DNA of 64,000 bases from Dietzia sp. JS16-p6b (GCF_003052165.1 NZ_CP024869.1:1646001-1710000), one strand, 5' to 3'. Counted from the first letter of the stretch, positions 17,090-30,364 are shown. The notes: a model not told the origin generated them from the letters alone. Numbers and translations: made by a program.

Positions 17090-17725
17090 TCAGTGCGCGC
17101 GGTCCGGCGCGACCCGGTGGGCGAGTGCGCCGTGCAGGACCCGTTCGACATGCTCGCGCAGGTCGGCCCGGTGATCACGGCCCGGCGACCGATCGATCCC
17201 CGAACGAACGATGCACATGTAAAGGACATCGAAGACCGTCTGGGCGGGGCCGTCGAGGTCCGAGGCCTCCAGCGGGCCCGGGGAATGCCGGGCGAGGATC
17301 AGGCCGATGATCCCCCGGAGCTCCCGGAGGATGCGCTGCGCCTCCGCGCGATGGGGCCCGGGTTCCCCGAACACGGTCTCGCGATGATAGGCGACGATGT
17401 TCTCCGGCTGGTTCTCGAGTGCGGAGAACAGGGGGCCGCACAGCGCGACGAGGTCCTCGACCGGGTCGCCGGTGTCCGGGACGGTCTCGACCATGGCCCG
17501 GAACTCCTCATTGGCCACCATGCACAGGAGCTCGCCCTTCGACCGGGCGTACCGGAATAGCGTCCCGGTGCCGACCTCCGCCTGCTCGGCCACCTCCTGC
17601 GTGGTGACCGACGAGTACCCGTTGCGGAAGAACAGGTCTCGGGCGGCAGCGAGGATCCGACGCTGCTTGTCCGCCTTGTTCAGCTCCCGGCGTCCGGGCC
17701 CACGGTCGTCGCGGTTCAGGGTCAC
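17090..17725 (-). CDS. TetR-family transcriptional regulator
   Basis: Repressor of 211 residues. The N-terminal helix-turn-helix covers about residues 17-65 (RILAAARDLFFRNGYSSVTTQEVAEQAEVGTGTLFRYARSK shortened here to its two ends). The C-terminal ligand domain is not informative. The GTG start at 17725 overlaps the stop of the DUF3817 membrane protein gene (GTGA), so the two form an operon. The likely target is its own operon (inference). The frame stays open further upstream, but that part is the other gene read out of frame. Confidence 0.88.
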   Translation of the reverse strand: MTLNRDDRGPGRRELNKADKQRRILAAARDLFFRNGYSSVTTQEVAEQAEVGTGTLFRYARSKGELLCMVANEEFRAMVETVPDTGDPVEDLVALCGPLFSALENQPENIVAYHRETVFGEPGPHRAEAQRILRELRGIIGLILARHSPGPLEASDLDGPAQTVFDVLYMCIVRSGIDRSPGRDHRADLREHVERVLHGALAHRVAPDRAH

Positions 17726-18180
17726 GAGAACCACTCCGTGGGCTTGCCCGCCACCAGGAGGAGGGAGAAGACCACCGCCACCACGACGAGGGTCACGATG
17801 AGGGCGACCACCGGGGACCGGAGCGCGAAGGCCAGGACGCGCTCGGCGGGGGAGTGAGGCTGTTCGCTCCCCGGCTCGAGTCGCCACCGACCGTCGAGGA
17901 GACCGCGGCGTTCGACGGACCTCTCGAACGGCACGGTGGCGTAGGGCACGACGGCGGAGAGCAGGCCCAGCAGACCCGTGCCCGCGGACCAGCGCTTGTC
18001 CGTCCACACCGCGACGGTCGCCACGGAGTAGCACAGGAACACGAAACCGTGGATGCTGCCACCGACCGTGGTGGCCCAGTCGAGCCCGAACCCGTACTTG
18101 CCGATCATCCCCAGGATGAGCAACGTCCAGGTGATCACCTCCGCGAACGCGAGCCTCTTGTACAGGATGCGGGGGGTCAC
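17722..18180 (-). CDS. DUF3817 integral membrane protein
   Basis: A 152-residue membrane protein with four hydrophobic segments: residues about 10-28, 42-60, 66-85 and 125-147. The first three form the DUF3817 domain (YKRLAFAEVITWTLLILGMIGKY and VGGSIHGFVFLCY are its signatures). The C-terminal extension with a fourth segment is extra. Function is unknown. GTG 18180 has GGAGG 6 nt upstream. It is the first gene of an operon with the TetR regulator, which suggests that the regulator controls this membrane protein. Confidence 0.83.
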   Translation of the reverse strand: MTPRILYKRLAFAEVITWTLLILGMIGKYGFGLDWATTVGGSIHGFVFLCYSVATVAVWTDKRWSAGTGLLGLLSAVVPYATVPFERSVERRGLLDGRWRLEPGSEQPHSPAERVLAFALRSPVVALIVTLVVVAVVFSLLLVAGKPTEWFS

Positions 18181-18275
18181 AGATGTCCTCCAGGGGTCGT
18201 TCAGGGGTCGGTTCGGTGTTCGTCGGTCATCGTACGGACGCCGGATCCGCCGCCCGGTTCAGCCTCCCGGCTCGG

Positions 18276-20822
18276 TCACCCGGTGAGCGTCAGGGACGCG
18301 AAGCGGACCTCCCCCGCCTCGTCACTGGCGCCCAGGTCCACGACGGCCTCGACGGCCCAACCGTGGTCGTTCTCGGGATCGTCCAGGACCTGCCGGACCC
18401 TCCAGGTTCCCGGCTCCACCCCGTCGCCCGATTCGGCGACGGAGAACAGAGCGGGCCCACGTGCCGCGGGCCCGGTGCCGATCGCGTCGTACTCGTCCCA
18501 GTACGCGTCGATCTCGCTGTCCCAGTCGGGATGGTCGGGGACGTCGGCGTCGAGTCGGGCGAGCGTGTCGATGTCGTCCCGCGCCAACAGCTCGACCCGT
18601 CGGAACATCGCGTTGCGGACCATCACCCGGAACGCCCGCAGGTTGGCGGTGACGGGTCGGGTGCCACCGGTCGACTGCCCGAAGGCGAGCTCCGCCACCT
18701 GGTCCGGCGAGACCTCCGGGTCGGTGAGCAGCTCCCATTCGTCCAACAGGCTCGAGTCGACCTGGCGGACGAGTTCCCCGAGCCATTCCACCAGGTCATC
18801 GAACTCCTCGGTCCGACGCTCTGCGGGAACGGTCTGCCGTAGTGCCCGGTAGGCGTCGGTGAGATAGCGCAGGACGGAGCCCTCGGACCGGCTGAGACCG
18901 TATGCGGAGACCAGATCGGAGAACGTCATTCCCCGCTCGACCATCTCGCGGATCACGGACTTCGGCGACGGCTCGATCCCCGCGACCCACGGGTGACCGG
19001 CGCGGTAGGCGTCGTAGGCGTCGGCGAGGAGGTCCGCGAGGGGCGTGGGCCAGGTGATGTCCTCGACGAGCTCCATCCGCTCGGAGTACTCCACCCCCTC
19101 GGCCTTGAGGGCCCCGATCGCCTCACCTCGGGCGGCCCGCTGCTGTGCGTAGAGGATCGGGCGCGGGTCGTCGAGAACGGACTCGATCACCGAGACCAGG
19201 TCCAGGACCGGGGTGGGGGAGTCGGGGTCGAGAACCTCCATCGCGGCAATCGCGAACGGGGCGAGGGGCTGGTTGAGGGCGAAGTCCCGTTGTAGGTCCA
19301 CGGTCAGTCGGACGTGCCGACCCTCGTCGTCCGGTTCCGTCATCCGCTCGACGATGCCCGCCGTCTCGAGCCCTCGGAAGAGCTCGATGGACCGCAGGAC
19401 GTGCTGCCGTACGCGGGCCCTGGTCTCGTGTGAGGACAGCAGCAGATGCCGCATGTGGGTGTAGCAGCTCCCGGGCCGGGAGATCACGTTGAGCAGCATC
19501 GCGTTGTCGACCTCGAAGCGACTGGTCAGCTGCTCGGGCTGGGCACCGACGAGCTTGTCGAACGTGGAGCGGGACCAGTTGACGAATCCCTCCGGAGGCT
19601 TCTTCTTGGCGGACTTGCTCTTCTTCTTGGGGTTGGCGGCGGTCTTGGCTGCCGCCTTGGCGTTCTCGACCTCGTGCTCGGGTGCGAGCACCACCACCAG
19701 CCCCTCGGTGTCGAAGCCCGCGCGGCCCGCGCGGCCGGCGATCTGGTGGAACTCCCTGGCCTTGAGAACCCGCTGCCGGCGGCCGTCGAACTTGGTCAGG
19801 CCCGTGAACAGAACGGTCCGGATGGGGACGTTGATGCCGACGCCGAGGGTGTCGGTCCCACAGATGACGGTGAGCAACCCGTCCTGCGCGAGCCGTTCCA
19901 CGAGGCGGCGGTACTTCGGGAGCATGCCCGCGTGGTGAACGCCGATCCCGTGCAGGAGCAGTTTGCGCAGGTTCCGACCGAAGGTGGTCGTGAACCTGAA
20001 GCCGCCGATCTGCTCGGCGATCGCGGCCTTGCGCTCCTTGGAGGACACGGCGACCGAGGTCAGCGCCTGCGCCTGTTCCAGGGCGGAGGCCTGGGTGAAG
20101 TGGACGATGTACACGGGGGCCTTGCCGTCGCGGAGCAGGAGTTCGACCGATTCGTGGACGCTCTGCAGCGCGTAGTCGAACGTCAGCGGGACCGGCCGCT
20201 CGGTTCCCCCGACGAGCGTGCACTCCCGGCCGGTGCGGGTGCGCAGGTCGTCGATCAGCCAGTCGACGTCCCCGAGAGTGGCGGACATGAGGAGGAACTG
20301 CGTGTCGGGGAGTTCGATGAGCGGCACCTGCCAGGCCCAGCCCCGGTCGGGTTCGGAGTAGTAGTGGAACTCGTCCATCACCACCTGGCCGATGTCGGCA
20401 TCGGCGCCCTCCCTCAGCGCGATGTTGGCGACGATCTCCGCGGTGGCACAGACGATCGGCGCATCGGCGTTGACGGAGGCGTCACCGGTGAGCATTCCCA
20501 CGTTCTCCGCGCCGAACACCGCGCACAGGGAGAAGAACTTCTCGCTGACGAGTGCCTTGATCGGCGCGGTGTAGTAGCTCCGCGCCCCCCTGGCCATCGC
20601 GGAGAAGTGCGCGCCCAGCGCGACCAGGGACTTTCCCGATCCGGTCGGGGTGGCCAGGACGACGTGGCTCCCCGCCGCCACCTCGAGGACCGCCTCCTCC
20701 TGGGCCGGATAGAGGGTCAGGCCCTGGGCGTCGGCCCATGCCACGAAGGCGTCGAAGACCGCCTCCTCCAGGAGATCGGAGGGGACGTCGTCCAGGTCGG
20801 CGAGGAGTTCGGGCAGGTGCAC
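18276..20822 (-). CDS. superfamily 2 DEAD/DEAH-type helicase with DUF3516 domain
   Basis: Ski2-like RNA or DNA helicase of 848 residues. Walker A is ATPTGSGKS at 57-65, motif II is DEFH, motif III is SAT, and HQIAGRAGRAGF is motif VI. A lysine-rich insert (KKKSKSAKKK, around residue 400) interrupts the region after the helicase core. The C-terminal DUF3516 domain is actinobacterial. It is related to mycobacterial HelY-type helicases but is a separate family. TAGGCT followed by 7 nt and GTG suggests a leaderless mRNA. No genetic partner is apparent. Confidence 0.9.
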   Translation of the reverse strand: MHLPELLADLDDVPSDLLEEAVFDAFVAWADAQGLTLYPAQEEAVLEVAAGSHVVLATPTGSGKSLVALGAHFSAMARGARSYYTAPIKALVSEKFFSLCAVFGAENVGMLTGDASVNADAPIVCATAEIVANIALREGADADIGQVVMDEFHYYSEPDRGWAWQVPLIELPDTQFLLMSATLGDVDWLIDDLRTRTGRECTLVGGTERPVPLTFDYALQSVHESVELLLRDGKAPVYIVHFTQASALEQAQALTSVAVSSKERKAAIAEQIGGFRFTTTFGRNLRKLLLHGIGVHHAGMLPKYRRLVERLAQDGLLTVICGTDTLGVGINVPIRTVLFTGLTKFDGRRQRVLKAREFHQIAGRAGRAGFDTEGLVVVLAPEHEVENAKAAAKTAANPKKKSKSAKKKPPEGFVNWSRSTFDKLVGAQPEQLTSRFEVDNAMLLNVISRPGSCYTHMRHLLLSSHETRARVRQHVLRSIELFRGLETAGIVERMTEPDDEGRHVRLTVDLQRDFALNQPLAPFAIAAMEVLDPDSPTPVLDLVSVIESVLDDPRPILYAQQRAARGEAIGALKAEGVEYSERMELVEDITWPTPLADLLADAYDAYRAGHPWVAGIEPSPKSVIREMVERGMTFSDLVSAYGLSRSEGSVLRYLTDAYRALRQTVPAERRTEEFDDLVEWLGELVRQVDSSLLDEWELLTDPEVSPDQVAELAFGQSTGGTRPVTANLRAFRVMVRNAMFRRVELLARDDIDTLARLDADVPDHPDWDSEIDAYWDEYDAIGTGPAARGPALFSVAESGDGVEPGTWRVRQVLDDPENDHGWAVEAVVDLGASDEAGEVRFASLTLTG

Positions 20823-20835
20823 CAGACCGAGCCTA
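20823..20835 (-). promoter_or_regulatory. leaderless promoter of the DUF3516 helicase gene
   Basis: On the minus strand TAGGCT (20835-20830) is followed by 7 nt and then the GTG at 20822-20820. Confidence 0.5.
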
Positions 20836-20863
20836 GCCGCCCGGCCGACACCGCCCTCCCGTG

Positions 20864-21799
20864 CTACTGGGCGCCAGGCCCGTCCTCGCCGGTCTGTTCC
20901 GCGAGGAACCGCTCGAACTCCGCGCCGATCTCGTCTCCGGACGGGAGGGGGGTGCCGCCGGGATTCAGCGAGTCGGAACCGTGGCGGCTCTCCATGAACG
21001 CGTCGTACTGCTTCTCCATCAGCTCCACGGCCGTCCGGATCTCCGGGCTTTCGGCGATCTGGGCGGTGACCTGTGCGGTGAAGTCCGCAGCCGCGGACTC
21101 GAGCTCACCCGACGGCAACTCGAGCTGGGAGATCTGTGCGATGTTCCCGACGAGATTGAGGACCGCCGCGGGGTAGGCGGTCTGTGACAGGTACTGGGGG
21201 ACGTGGACGGTGAAGCCCGCGGACGGGATCCCGTGCTCCGCCATGCGGAGCTCCAGAAGGGCGCTCACATTCCCCGGGACGGAGAACTCCCCGGGCCAGG
21301 CGGTGAACCCACGGATGAGGTCCACGTCACTGGCGTGCGCGCTCGCCTGGGTGGGGCGGGTGTGCGGCACCCCGAGGGGGATCGCACCGAGGCCGATCGA
21401 CATCCGGGCCCCGAACGACCCGGCGAGGTCGATCACGGACTCGGTGAACCCGTCCCACCTCAGGTCCGGTTCGAGACCGGAGAGCAGGAGGAAGGGCGTC
21501 CCGTCCGCATCCTTGACCGCGTGCATCTGGATGGTCGGTTCGGAGTACCCGGCGAAATGGTCGAAGGAGTACCGCACCGGCGGTCGACGCGAGCGGTAGT
21601 CGACCAGTTTGTCCGCGTCGAACTCCACGATCAGCTGAGAGTCCAGGCTCCCCTTGAGGTGTTCGGTGACACCCTGAATCGCCTGGCCTGCGTCGGAGAA
21701 GCCCTCCAACGCGTGCACCAGCACCGGGCCCTGTCCGGATTCCGACCGCAGATCGGGGACGGGCTCGATCAGTCGGTACAGATCGCTGTGCCTGGCCAT
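20864..21799 (-). CDS. PAC2-family protein (Rv2714-like)
   Basis: A 311-residue protein of the PAC2 family, known from proteasome-assembly chaperones and archaeal/bacterial relatives. The signature LVHALEGFSDAGQAIQGVTEHL opens the domain, and DVDLIRGFTAWPGEFSVPGNVSALLE and GFTVHVPQYLSQTAYPAAVLNL follow. In mycobacteria the orthologue Rv2714 also lies near ideR and sigB. Its role is unknown. ATG 21799 is chosen because GAGAGGAG lies 6 nt upstream; the frame is open further but lacks family similarity there. Confidence 0.85.
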   Translation of the reverse strand: MARHSDLYRLIEPVPDLRSESGQGPVLVHALEGFSDAGQAIQGVTEHLKGSLDSQLIVEFDADKLVDYRSRRPPVRYSFDHFAGYSEPTIQMHAVKDADGTPFLLLSGLEPDLRWDGFTESVIDLAGSFGARMSIGLGAIPLGVPHTRPTQASAHASDVDLIRGFTAWPGEFSVPGNVSALLELRMAEHGIPSAGFTVHVPQYLSQTAYPAAVLNLVGNIAQISQLELPSGELESAAADFTAQVTAQIAESPEIRTAVELMEKQYDAFMESRHGSDSLNPGGTPLPSGDEIGAEFERFLAEQTGEDGPGAQ

Positions 21800-22096
21800 G
21801 TCGACTCCTCTCGTCGCAACACCCCGAATCGTCCGGTCCGGTCCGAATAGGTCGTCCCACCGGGACGGGGTTTCACCTCTGTGCCAACGACAGCGGGCCG
21901 CAGATGATTCCCCAACAGTTCCCGTACTCCTCAGCGGTCCGTTCAGGGCCGGTTCGCGGGCGTCCGACGTCGGCGCCGTGTCCGAAGGTTGATCCGGTGC
22001 ACCGGCACCCACGGTTCGCCCCGACGGCGGAGCGGCGTGAGACGAGGAGACGGGTGGACGACGATGACGGGGAACGGACGGATCGGTGGAGACGGG
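21800..22096. other. divergent intergenic region, PAC2 / DUF4192
   Basis: 297 bases between two divergent starts. It should hold both promoters, but I find no strong -10/-35 pair or repeat. The DUF4192 frame is open through part of it (from 21989), so a longer N-terminus for that protein cannot be excluded. Confidence 0.4.
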
Positions 22097-23131
22097 ATGG
22101 ATGGCACTCCGACGGTGGTGATCACCTCCCCTGAGGAGCTCATCGCGTCAATACCGTCGATGTTGGGCTTCCCGCCGGGCACCGGATCGGTGGTGATCGT
22201 GTGTGGACGGACCGCCGGAGGCCGCGCCGGTCCGGTCGTCAGGATGGATGTCGACGGTCTGCTCGGAAGTGATCGGGACGAGCTCTCCGGGCGGGACGAG
22301 TTCCCGCCGATGACGGTCGACGACGGCCCGGCGCGCGGGTTGGCACGGTTCTGCGCTCGAGAGGGAGTGACGGGCGTTCATCTGGTGGTGGTCCACGAGG
22401 ACTGTGCGGACGGGGAGACCGCCGGACTCCTGGCGGAGGACGTCGCCGCGGCGTTCGAGTACTGGCTGGGGTTGTCCGGAACGCAGGTCGTCGGTGCGTA
22501 CGGGGTCGGCGAGTTCGCACACGGTTCACCGTGGGTCGACCTGTTCGGCATGGTCCGGGGCACGCAGGTGGACCCTGACTCGACGGAGATCGCGGCGGTC
22601 CACGCGTTCGACGGCCGGATCCGGGCAGGGTCTCGGGACGAGATCGAGGACCTGTATCTGGAGCGTGATGACGACGCGTGTGACGACGACCCGCACGGCA
22701 GCGGACCGGTCAGGCTCGGTGGGTCCCACGAGGTGGACCGAGCGGTGCAGGCACACGAGGACGCGGTCCGGAGCCTGGAGGTGGGGGAGGAGCTCGACGA
22801 GGACGTCCTGGCGGGGATCGGACGAGCCCTGCTGGACATCGCGGTGCGGGACGAGGTGTACAGGCGTCTGGCCCAGCGGGGTCTGGGCGATCAGGACGGT
22901 CGTCGTCTGCTCTGGTGGTTGCTCGCTCGCCGCAGGCCCGGCCGCGAACGCTCGGTGGCACTGCTGTTGCTGGGAGCCGCGGCGTACTTCGCCGGTGGCG
23001 GCGTGCACGCCCGGGCCGCTCTCGAGGCCGCGGTGTCCGCGGATCCGGCGAACTCGCTGGCGCGTCTACTGCTCCATGGTCTGGAGCAGGGGCTCGCACC
23101 GGAGCGGCTCCGCCGGGTGGCCGCGGCCTGA
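22097..23131 (+). CDS. DUF4192 domain protein
   Basis: A 344-residue protein of the actinobacterial DUF4192 family. The family begins with a motif like TPTVVITSPEELIASIPSMLGF, present right after the chosen ATG. The middle part carries an acidic insert (ERDDDACDDDP), and the C-terminal third is helical with a TPR-like segment (ARAALEAAVSADPANSLARLL). ATG 22097 has GGTGGAGA just upstream; ATG 22064 is an alternative. Function is unknown. It is convergent with galE across a strong hairpin. Confidence 0.78.
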   Translation: MDGTPTVVITSPEELIASIPSMLGFPPGTGSVVIVCGRTAGGRAGPVVRMDVDGLLGSDRDELSGRDEFPPMTVDDGPARGLARFCAREGVTGVHLVVVHEDCADGETAGLLAEDVAAAFEYWLGLSGTQVVGAYGVGEFAHGSPWVDLFGMVRGTQVDPDSTEIAAVHAFDGRIRAGSRDEIEDLYLERDDDACDDDPHGSGPVRLGGSHEVDRAVQAHEDAVRSLEVGEELDEDVLAGIGRALLDIAVRDEVYRRLAQRGLGDQDGRRLLWWLLARRRPGRERSVALLLLGAAAYFAGGGVHARAALEAAVSADPANSLARLLLHGLEQGLAPERLRRVAAA

Positions 23132-23168
23132 GGGGCTACCGCCTGGCGACGATGTCCGGGAACGGCGG

Positions 23169-23199
23169 CCGGCGCCGCGGTCGGTGGCCGCGGCGCCGG
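23169..23199. terminator. bidirectional hairpin between DUF4192 gene and galE
   Basis: CCGGCGCCGCGG and its exact complement form a 12-bp stem around a 7-nt loop, between two convergent genes. There is no T-run, so termination efficiency is uncertain. Confidence 0.6.
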
Positions 23200-23211
23200 T
23201 GCCGCCCCGGT

Positions 23212-24198
23212 CTACCGGGGCGCGGAGTGCGCCCGATCTCCCAGAGCCGAGGTGAACGCCCATGCATCGCGGACGATGGTGTGGAGATCGGTCCGGGTGG
23301 GAGTCCACCCCAATTCGGTCATCGCTTTCTCGCTCGAGGCGACGAGCACCGCCGGGTCGCCCGCCCGGCGTGGCGCGACCACGTCCGGGATCGGGTGCCC
23401 CGTGACCTCGCGGCACACGTCGATCACCTCGCGGACGGAGAATCCCTCCCCGCTCCCGAGATTGAGCACCCGGTGGACGCCGGGCCGGTTGGATTCCAGT
23501 GCCAACAGGTGGGCATCGGCGAGGTCGGCGACGTGGATGTAGTCGCGGACACAGGTCCCGTCGGGCGTGGGCCAGTCGTCGCCGAAGACCTTGATGGCGG
23601 ACCGGTGTCCGAGGGCCACCTGCAGCACCAACGGAATGAGGTGGGTCTCGACGACACGGTTCTCTCCCACCGGACCGTGGGCGCCGGCCACGTTGAAGTA
23701 GCGCAGGCTCGTGGCAGCGAGCCCGTGGGCCGCGGCGTACGAGGTGATGGCGTGATCGATCGCCAACTTAGTGGCGCCGTAGGTGTTGGTCGGCCGGGTG
23801 GGCATGTCCTCGGTGATCGGGATCTGCTCCGGCTCGCCATAGGTCGCCGCGGTGGAGGAGAAGACGAGGTTGGACACGTCGGCGGCGCGCATCGCCTCGA
23901 GGAGCGCGAGAGAGGTCACCACGTTGCCCCGCCAGTACTCCCCGGGCTTCTCCACCGATTCCCCGACGAGCGAGCGGGCGGCGAAGTGCACCACGCCGTC
24001 GAAGCCGGGCCCCGACCGCAGGACCTCGCCCGCCAGATCGGCCACGTCCCCCTCGATGAACGTCGCCGCCGCGGGGACGCCGTCCCTGTTGCCGGTGGAG
24101 AGGTCGTCGAGGATCACCACCTCGTGTCCGCGCTCGACGAGAACCGTCGCACAGACCCCGCCGACGTATCCGGCTCCTCCCGTGACGAGTAGTCTCAC
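23212..24198 (-). CDS. galE: UDP-glucose 4-epimerase
   Basis: NAD-dependent short-chain epimerase interconverting UDP-glucose and UDP-galactose, needed for the arabinogalactan precursor in Mycobacteriales. The 328-residue product has the NAD motif TGGAGYVGG at 6-14 and the catalytic pair Y140 and K144 in YGATK, with S115/T116 in FSSTAATYG. The sugar-binding half contains [14 protein letters not shown] and the typical [18 protein letters not shown]. The GTG start overlaps the ideR stop (GTGA), so the two are translated as an operon, as in corynebacteria (dtxR-galE). Confidence 0.93.
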   Translation of the reverse strand: MRLLVTGGAGYVGGVCATVLVERGHEVVILDDLSTGNRDGVPAAATFIEGDVADLAGEVLRSGPGFDGVVHFAARSLVGESVEKPGEYWRGNVVTSLALLEAMRAADVSNLVFSSTAATYGEPEQIPITEDMPTRPTNTYGATKLAIDHAITSYAAAHGLAATSLRYFNVAGAHGPVGENRVVETHLIPLVLQVALGHRSAIKVFGDDWPTPDGTCVRDYIHVADLADAHLLALESNRPGVHRVLNLGSGEGFSVREVIDVCREVTGHPIPDVVAPRRAGDPAVLVASSEKAMTELGWTPTRTDLHTIVRDAWAFTSALGDRAHSAPR

Positions 24199-24884
24199 GG
24201 GAGGATCTCGACCTGGATCGCGTGCGCGTGATCCCCGTCGAGCTCCACCGTGTGACCATCACCGGAGTCGAGTTCGACGAGGTGGCCCCGCCGGGTGGCG
24301 GTCACGGTCTTCAGCGGCTCGACGCCGGCCGCGCGAAGCTCGGAGATCAGGTCGGTGTCGATCTGGACGTTCTCGCCGATCGCCTGGATCCGGACGCTGT
24401 GCGGGATGTCCGTGTCCAGGGCGGACAGACGGGTGAAGGCGGACTCGTCGGCCATCGTGGAGGCGTAACCGATCTTGTCGAGTCCCGGGATCGGGTTGCC
24501 GTACGGGGACGTCCTCGGATCCTCCAGGACCTCGATCAGCCGCCGTTCCACGTCGTCACTCATCACGTGCTCCCAGCGGCACGCCTCGGCGTGGACCTTC
24601 TCCAGCTCCAGTCCGATCACGTCGACGAGCAGCCGCTCGGCGAGACGGTGCTTGCGCATGACGTCCACGGCCAGGTCCCGGCCGCTGGTGGTGAGTTGGA
24701 GATGCCGGTCGGGTGCCACGTGCACCAGGCCGTCGCGTTCCATCCGCGCGACCGTCTGGCTCACGGTCGGTCCGCTCTGCTCGAGTCGCTCCGCGATGCG
24801 GGCCCGGAGCGGGATCACACCCTCCTCCTCGAGCTCGTAGATCGTGCGGAGGTACATCTCGGTGGTGTCCACCAGGTCTTTCAC
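24195..24884 (-). CDS. ideR: iron-dependent repressor IdeR / DtxR
   Basis: Fe(II)-activated repressor of iron uptake genes. The 229-residue protein aligns without gaps to DtxR over the metal sites. Primary-site residues M10, C102, E105 and H106 and ancillary residues H79, E83 and H98 are all present at the same numbers. The helix-turn-helix covers about 27-50 and the SH3-like domain the last 75 residues. GTG 24884 is preceded by GGAGGA. The gene is co-translated with galE. I did not find a good copy of the classical iron box in the window, so its targets must lie elsewhere. Confidence 0.95.
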   Translation of the reverse strand: MKDLVDTTEMYLRTIYELEEEGVIPLRARIAERLEQSGPTVSQTVARMERDGLVHVAPDRHLQLTTSGRDLAVDVMRKHRLAERLLVDVIGLELEKVHAEACRWEHVMSDDVERRLIEVLEDPRTSPYGNPIPGLDKIGYASTMADESAFTRLSALDTDIPHSVRIQAIGENVQIDTDLISELRAAGVEPLKTVTATRRGHLVELDSGDGHTVELDGDHAHAIQVEILP

Positions 24885-25110
24885 GCTGAATCCTCCACGT
24901 CGGATCGTCGCAGGTAGGGGCTCCCGGTGGTTGACGATCCCCTCCGGGTTCACAGACGAGACTACCGCCGGTCCTCGAACCGGGGTGGGGAGCCGGCAAT
25001 CGGGGGCCGGGTCAGGTCCCGCCGCGTAGATTCGGGGGGCGTACATCTCGGTGATCCCACCGGGTGTGGGTCGCCGGGAGCGTCCCGGTGAGAGGGGAGG
25101 ACGGGTGGCA

Positions 25111-26343
25111 ATGGCCGGTATCCGGGACGGCATCGCCGCGGCGGTGGTGTGGAGTCCGTCGCTGATGGAGTACAAGCACTCCGCCGACCATCCCATGAGC
25201 CCCCGCCGACTCGATCTGACGATGTCTCTCGCGACTGAACTGGGAGTTCTGCAGGGCGTGGAGATGCTGGACCCCGGTTCGGCGAGTGACGAGGAGCTGC
25301 TCCGCGTCCACACGTCCCGCTACATCGGCGCGGTCAAGGCGGCCGGCGGCCTGCCACCCGGCGAGCACTACGGCATGAGCCACGGGCTCGGCACGGCGGA
25401 CAACCCGACCTTCCCGGCCATGCACGAAGCGAGCGCCGCGGTGGCGGGTGGGACCCTCGCGGCCGCGCGGGCGATCGCCAGCGGCGCGGCGACCCGGGCG
25501 GTGTCCGTGGCGGGCGGCATGCACCACGCCATGCCCGCCGCCGCGGCCGGGTTCTGCGTCTATAACGACGCCGCGGTGGCCATCAGCTGGTTGCTGGACA
25601 ACGGGTACGACCGCATCGCCTACGTCGACATCGACGTCCACCACGGTGACGGTGTCCAGGCGGCCTTCTACGAGGATCCGCGCGTGCTGACCGTGTCCCT
25701 GCACCAGCACCCCGCCACGCTGTGGCCGTCGACCGGGTGGGCATCGGAGACGGGCGTGGGGCGGGCGGAGGGCACCGCGGTGAACCTGGCGTTCCTGCCC
25801 GCGGTCACGGACGGGTTGTGGCTGAGGGGATTCCACGCCGTGGTACCCGGGGCCCTCCGTGCGTTCGAGCCACAGATCATCGTCATGCAGGCCGGGTGCG
25901 ACTCGCACCGGGAGGATCCGCTGGCCGACCTGTCTCTCACAGTCGACGGGCACCGCGAGTCCTACCTCCAGGTGATCGCGCTCGCAGACGAGCTCTGCGA
26001 GGGGCGGATCATCGCGATCGGCGGAGGTGGATACGAACTGGTCCGGGTGGTTCCGCGATCGTGGACCCACCTCATCGCCGCGATCCTCGGGGACCCCGTG
26101 GATCCGGGGACCCGGGTGCCGGAGGAGTGGGCGGCCATGGCCGCCCGGTACACCGTTCCGGACAGGGTCCCGCAGACGATGAGTGATGGCGCCGCCCCCG
26201 CGCACACGCCGTGGGAGCCCGCCGGCGCCGATCGCGGTGGAGAGGTCGACCGGACGCTGGCCCGACTCGACCAGTCGATCCTCGACACCCGCCGTTCCGT
26301 CTACCCCCTTCTCGGGCTCGACCCGGACGACCCCCGGGACTGA
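25111..26343 (+). CDS. acuC: AcuC-type protein deacetylase (histone deacetylase family)
   Basis: Zinc-dependent deacetylase of the class I/II HDAC fold, 410 residues. The catalytic histidine pair is HH at 138-139. The zinc ligands are D175 and H177 in [11 protein letters not shown], plus the aspartate in [12 protein letters not shown]. In Bacillus AcuC removes acetyl groups from acetyl-CoA synthetase. The next gene is an acetyltransferase / acyl-CoA-synthetase fusion, an attractive partner. The start is ATG 25111 or GTG 25105; GGGGAGG lies at 25094-25100. It is divergent from ideR. Confidence 0.9.
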   Translation: MAGIRDGIAAAVVWSPSLMEYKHSADHPMSPRRLDLTMSLATELGVLQGVEMLDPGSASDEELLRVHTSRYIGAVKAAGGLPPGEHYGMSHGLGTADNPTFPAMHEASAAVAGGTLAAARAIASGAATRAVSVAGGMHHAMPAAAAGFCVYNDAAVAISWLLDNGYDRIAYVDIDVHHGDGVQAAFYEDPRVLTVSLHQHPATLWPSTGWASETGVGRAEGTAVNLAFLPAVTDGLWLRGFHAVVPGALRAFEPQIIVMQAGCDSHREDPLADLSLTVDGHRESYLQVIALADELCEGRIIAIGGGGYELVRVVPRSWTHLIAAILGDPVDPGTRVPEEWAAMAARYTVPDRVPQTMSDGAAPAHTPWEPAGADRGGEVDRTLARLDQSILDTRRSVYPLLGLDPDDPRD

Positions 26344-26403
26344 CCGCAACGCCCGCGTCGCGGGTGCCCACCATCCACCACCGAAGTCTCTTGGAGGACC
26401 ACG

Positions 26404-29145
<2,742 letters not shown>

Positions 29146-29173
29146 CGGGTCGCGGCGGCCGGGCCCACGCGCA

Positions 29174-29229
29174 ACGCAGCCCCGGCTCCCTCGGCGGGGT
29201 GAACCCGCCTCGGGGAGCCGGGGCTGCGT
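29174..29229. terminator. long bidirectional hairpin between the Pat-like gene and sigB
   Basis: Two arms of about 25 nt (ACGCAGCCCCGGCTCCC... and its complement ...GGGAGCCGGGGCTGCGT) pair almost perfectly around a TGAA loop. It lies between convergent genes. No T-run follows. Confidence 0.75.
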
Positions 29230-29256
29230 CCTGCGCCCGTGCGGCCCGTCCGTCCC

Positions 29257-30225
29257 TCAGACCGCGTAGGAACGGAGCTTGTCGGCGCGGCGCCCCTCCC
29301 GGAGCTTCGCCATGACCTCACGCTCGATCTGACGGACACGCTCTCGCGACAGACCGAAACGCTTCCCGATCTGGTCGAGAGTACGCGGCTGGCCGTCGTC
29401 GAGCCCGAAGCGCAGGGTGATGACCTGCTGCTCGCGCTCCTCGAGCGTGGACAGCACCGCGCGCACGTCCGAGTGCATCACGTTGGTCACGACCGTGTTC
29501 TCGGCGCTGGTGGCCTCGGCGTCCTCGATGAAGTCGCCCAGGGGCGCCTCCTCGTCGGCGCCGACCGGCATGTCCAGGCTCACCGGGTCCCGGGAGTGAT
29601 CGAGCAGCTCCTCGATCTTGTGCGCGGGGATTCCCGACTCCTCCGCCAGCTCATCCAGGGTCGCCTCGCGTCCGAGCTGCTGGTGCAACTCCCGCTTGAT
29701 GCGGGCGAGCTTGTTGACCTGCTCCACCAGGTGCACGGGGAGCCTGATGGTGCGGGACTGGTCGGCCATGCCCCGGGTGATCGCCTGGCGAATCCACCAC
29801 GTGGCGTAGGTCGAGAACTTGAACCCCTTGGCGTAGTCGAACTTCTCCATGGCTCGGATCAGTCCGAGGTTGCCCTCCTGGATGAGATCGAGCAGTGGCA
29901 TCCCGCGACCGGTGTAGCGCTTGGCCAGGGAGACCACCAGTCGGAGGTTGGCCTCGAGCAGGTGTGCACGGGCCGCCTCCCCCTCGGCGACGATCACCTT
30001 GAGGTCCGCCTTCTTGGTGGGGCCGATCCGCTTCTTGGTGGCCAGGAGGTGGGAGGCGTACAGACCGGCCTCGATACGCTTGGAGAGCTCGACCTCGTCC
30101 TCCGCGTTGAGGAGGGCGGTCTTGCCGATCCCGTTGAGGTAGACGCGGACGAGGTCCGCGCTGGGGCTCTGGCCTTCCGACTCCGCCTCCGTCCGACGAT
30201 CCGATCGGGTGGTGGCTGACGTCAT
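29257..30225 (-). CDS. sigB: group 2 sigma factor SigB
   Basis: RNA polymerase sigma-70 factor without the long region 1.1, 322 residues, the size of mycobacterial SigB. Regions 2.1-2.4 contain [25 protein letters not shown] and [10 protein letters not shown], and region 4.2 has [15 protein letters not shown]. It ends [13 protein letters not shown] 30225 is preceded by AGGAGGAG. As in other Mycobacteriales it lies near ideR and galE, although here acuC and the Pat-like gene are inserted between. sigA is only 5 kb away on the same strand. Confidence 0.93.
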   Translation of the reverse strand: MTSATTRSDRRTEAESEGQSPSADLVRVYLNGIGKTALLNAEDEVELSKRIEAGLYASHLLATKKRIGPTKKADLKVIVAEGEAARAHLLEANLRLVVSLAKRYTGRGMPLLDLIQEGNLGLIRAMEKFDYAKGFKFSTYATWWIRQAITRGMADQSRTIRLPVHLVEQVNKLARIKRELHQQLGREATLDELAEESGIPAHKIEELLDHSRDPVSLDMPVGADEEAPLGDFIEDAEATSAENTVVTNVMHSDVRAVLSTLEEREQQVITLRFGLDDGQPRTLDQIGKRFGLSRERVRQIEREVMAKLREGRRADKLRSYAV

Positions 30226-30364
30226 GTCTCCTCCTCCTGCCGGTCCGGGGGATCAGAGCCGGCGGTCGGTTGCTGATGGACGGAACGGGCGCGTGGCCGG
30301 GTCACGGTCACGTACTGCTACAACGGCGGGGCCGCCGGGAATGTTCCCGCGATGATGACGCCCG

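Noticed and set aside
29146-29256. The long GC hairpin before sigB considered as a mobile-element inverted repeat.
   Set aside because: It is a simple stem-loop between convergent genes with no transposase or target duplication.
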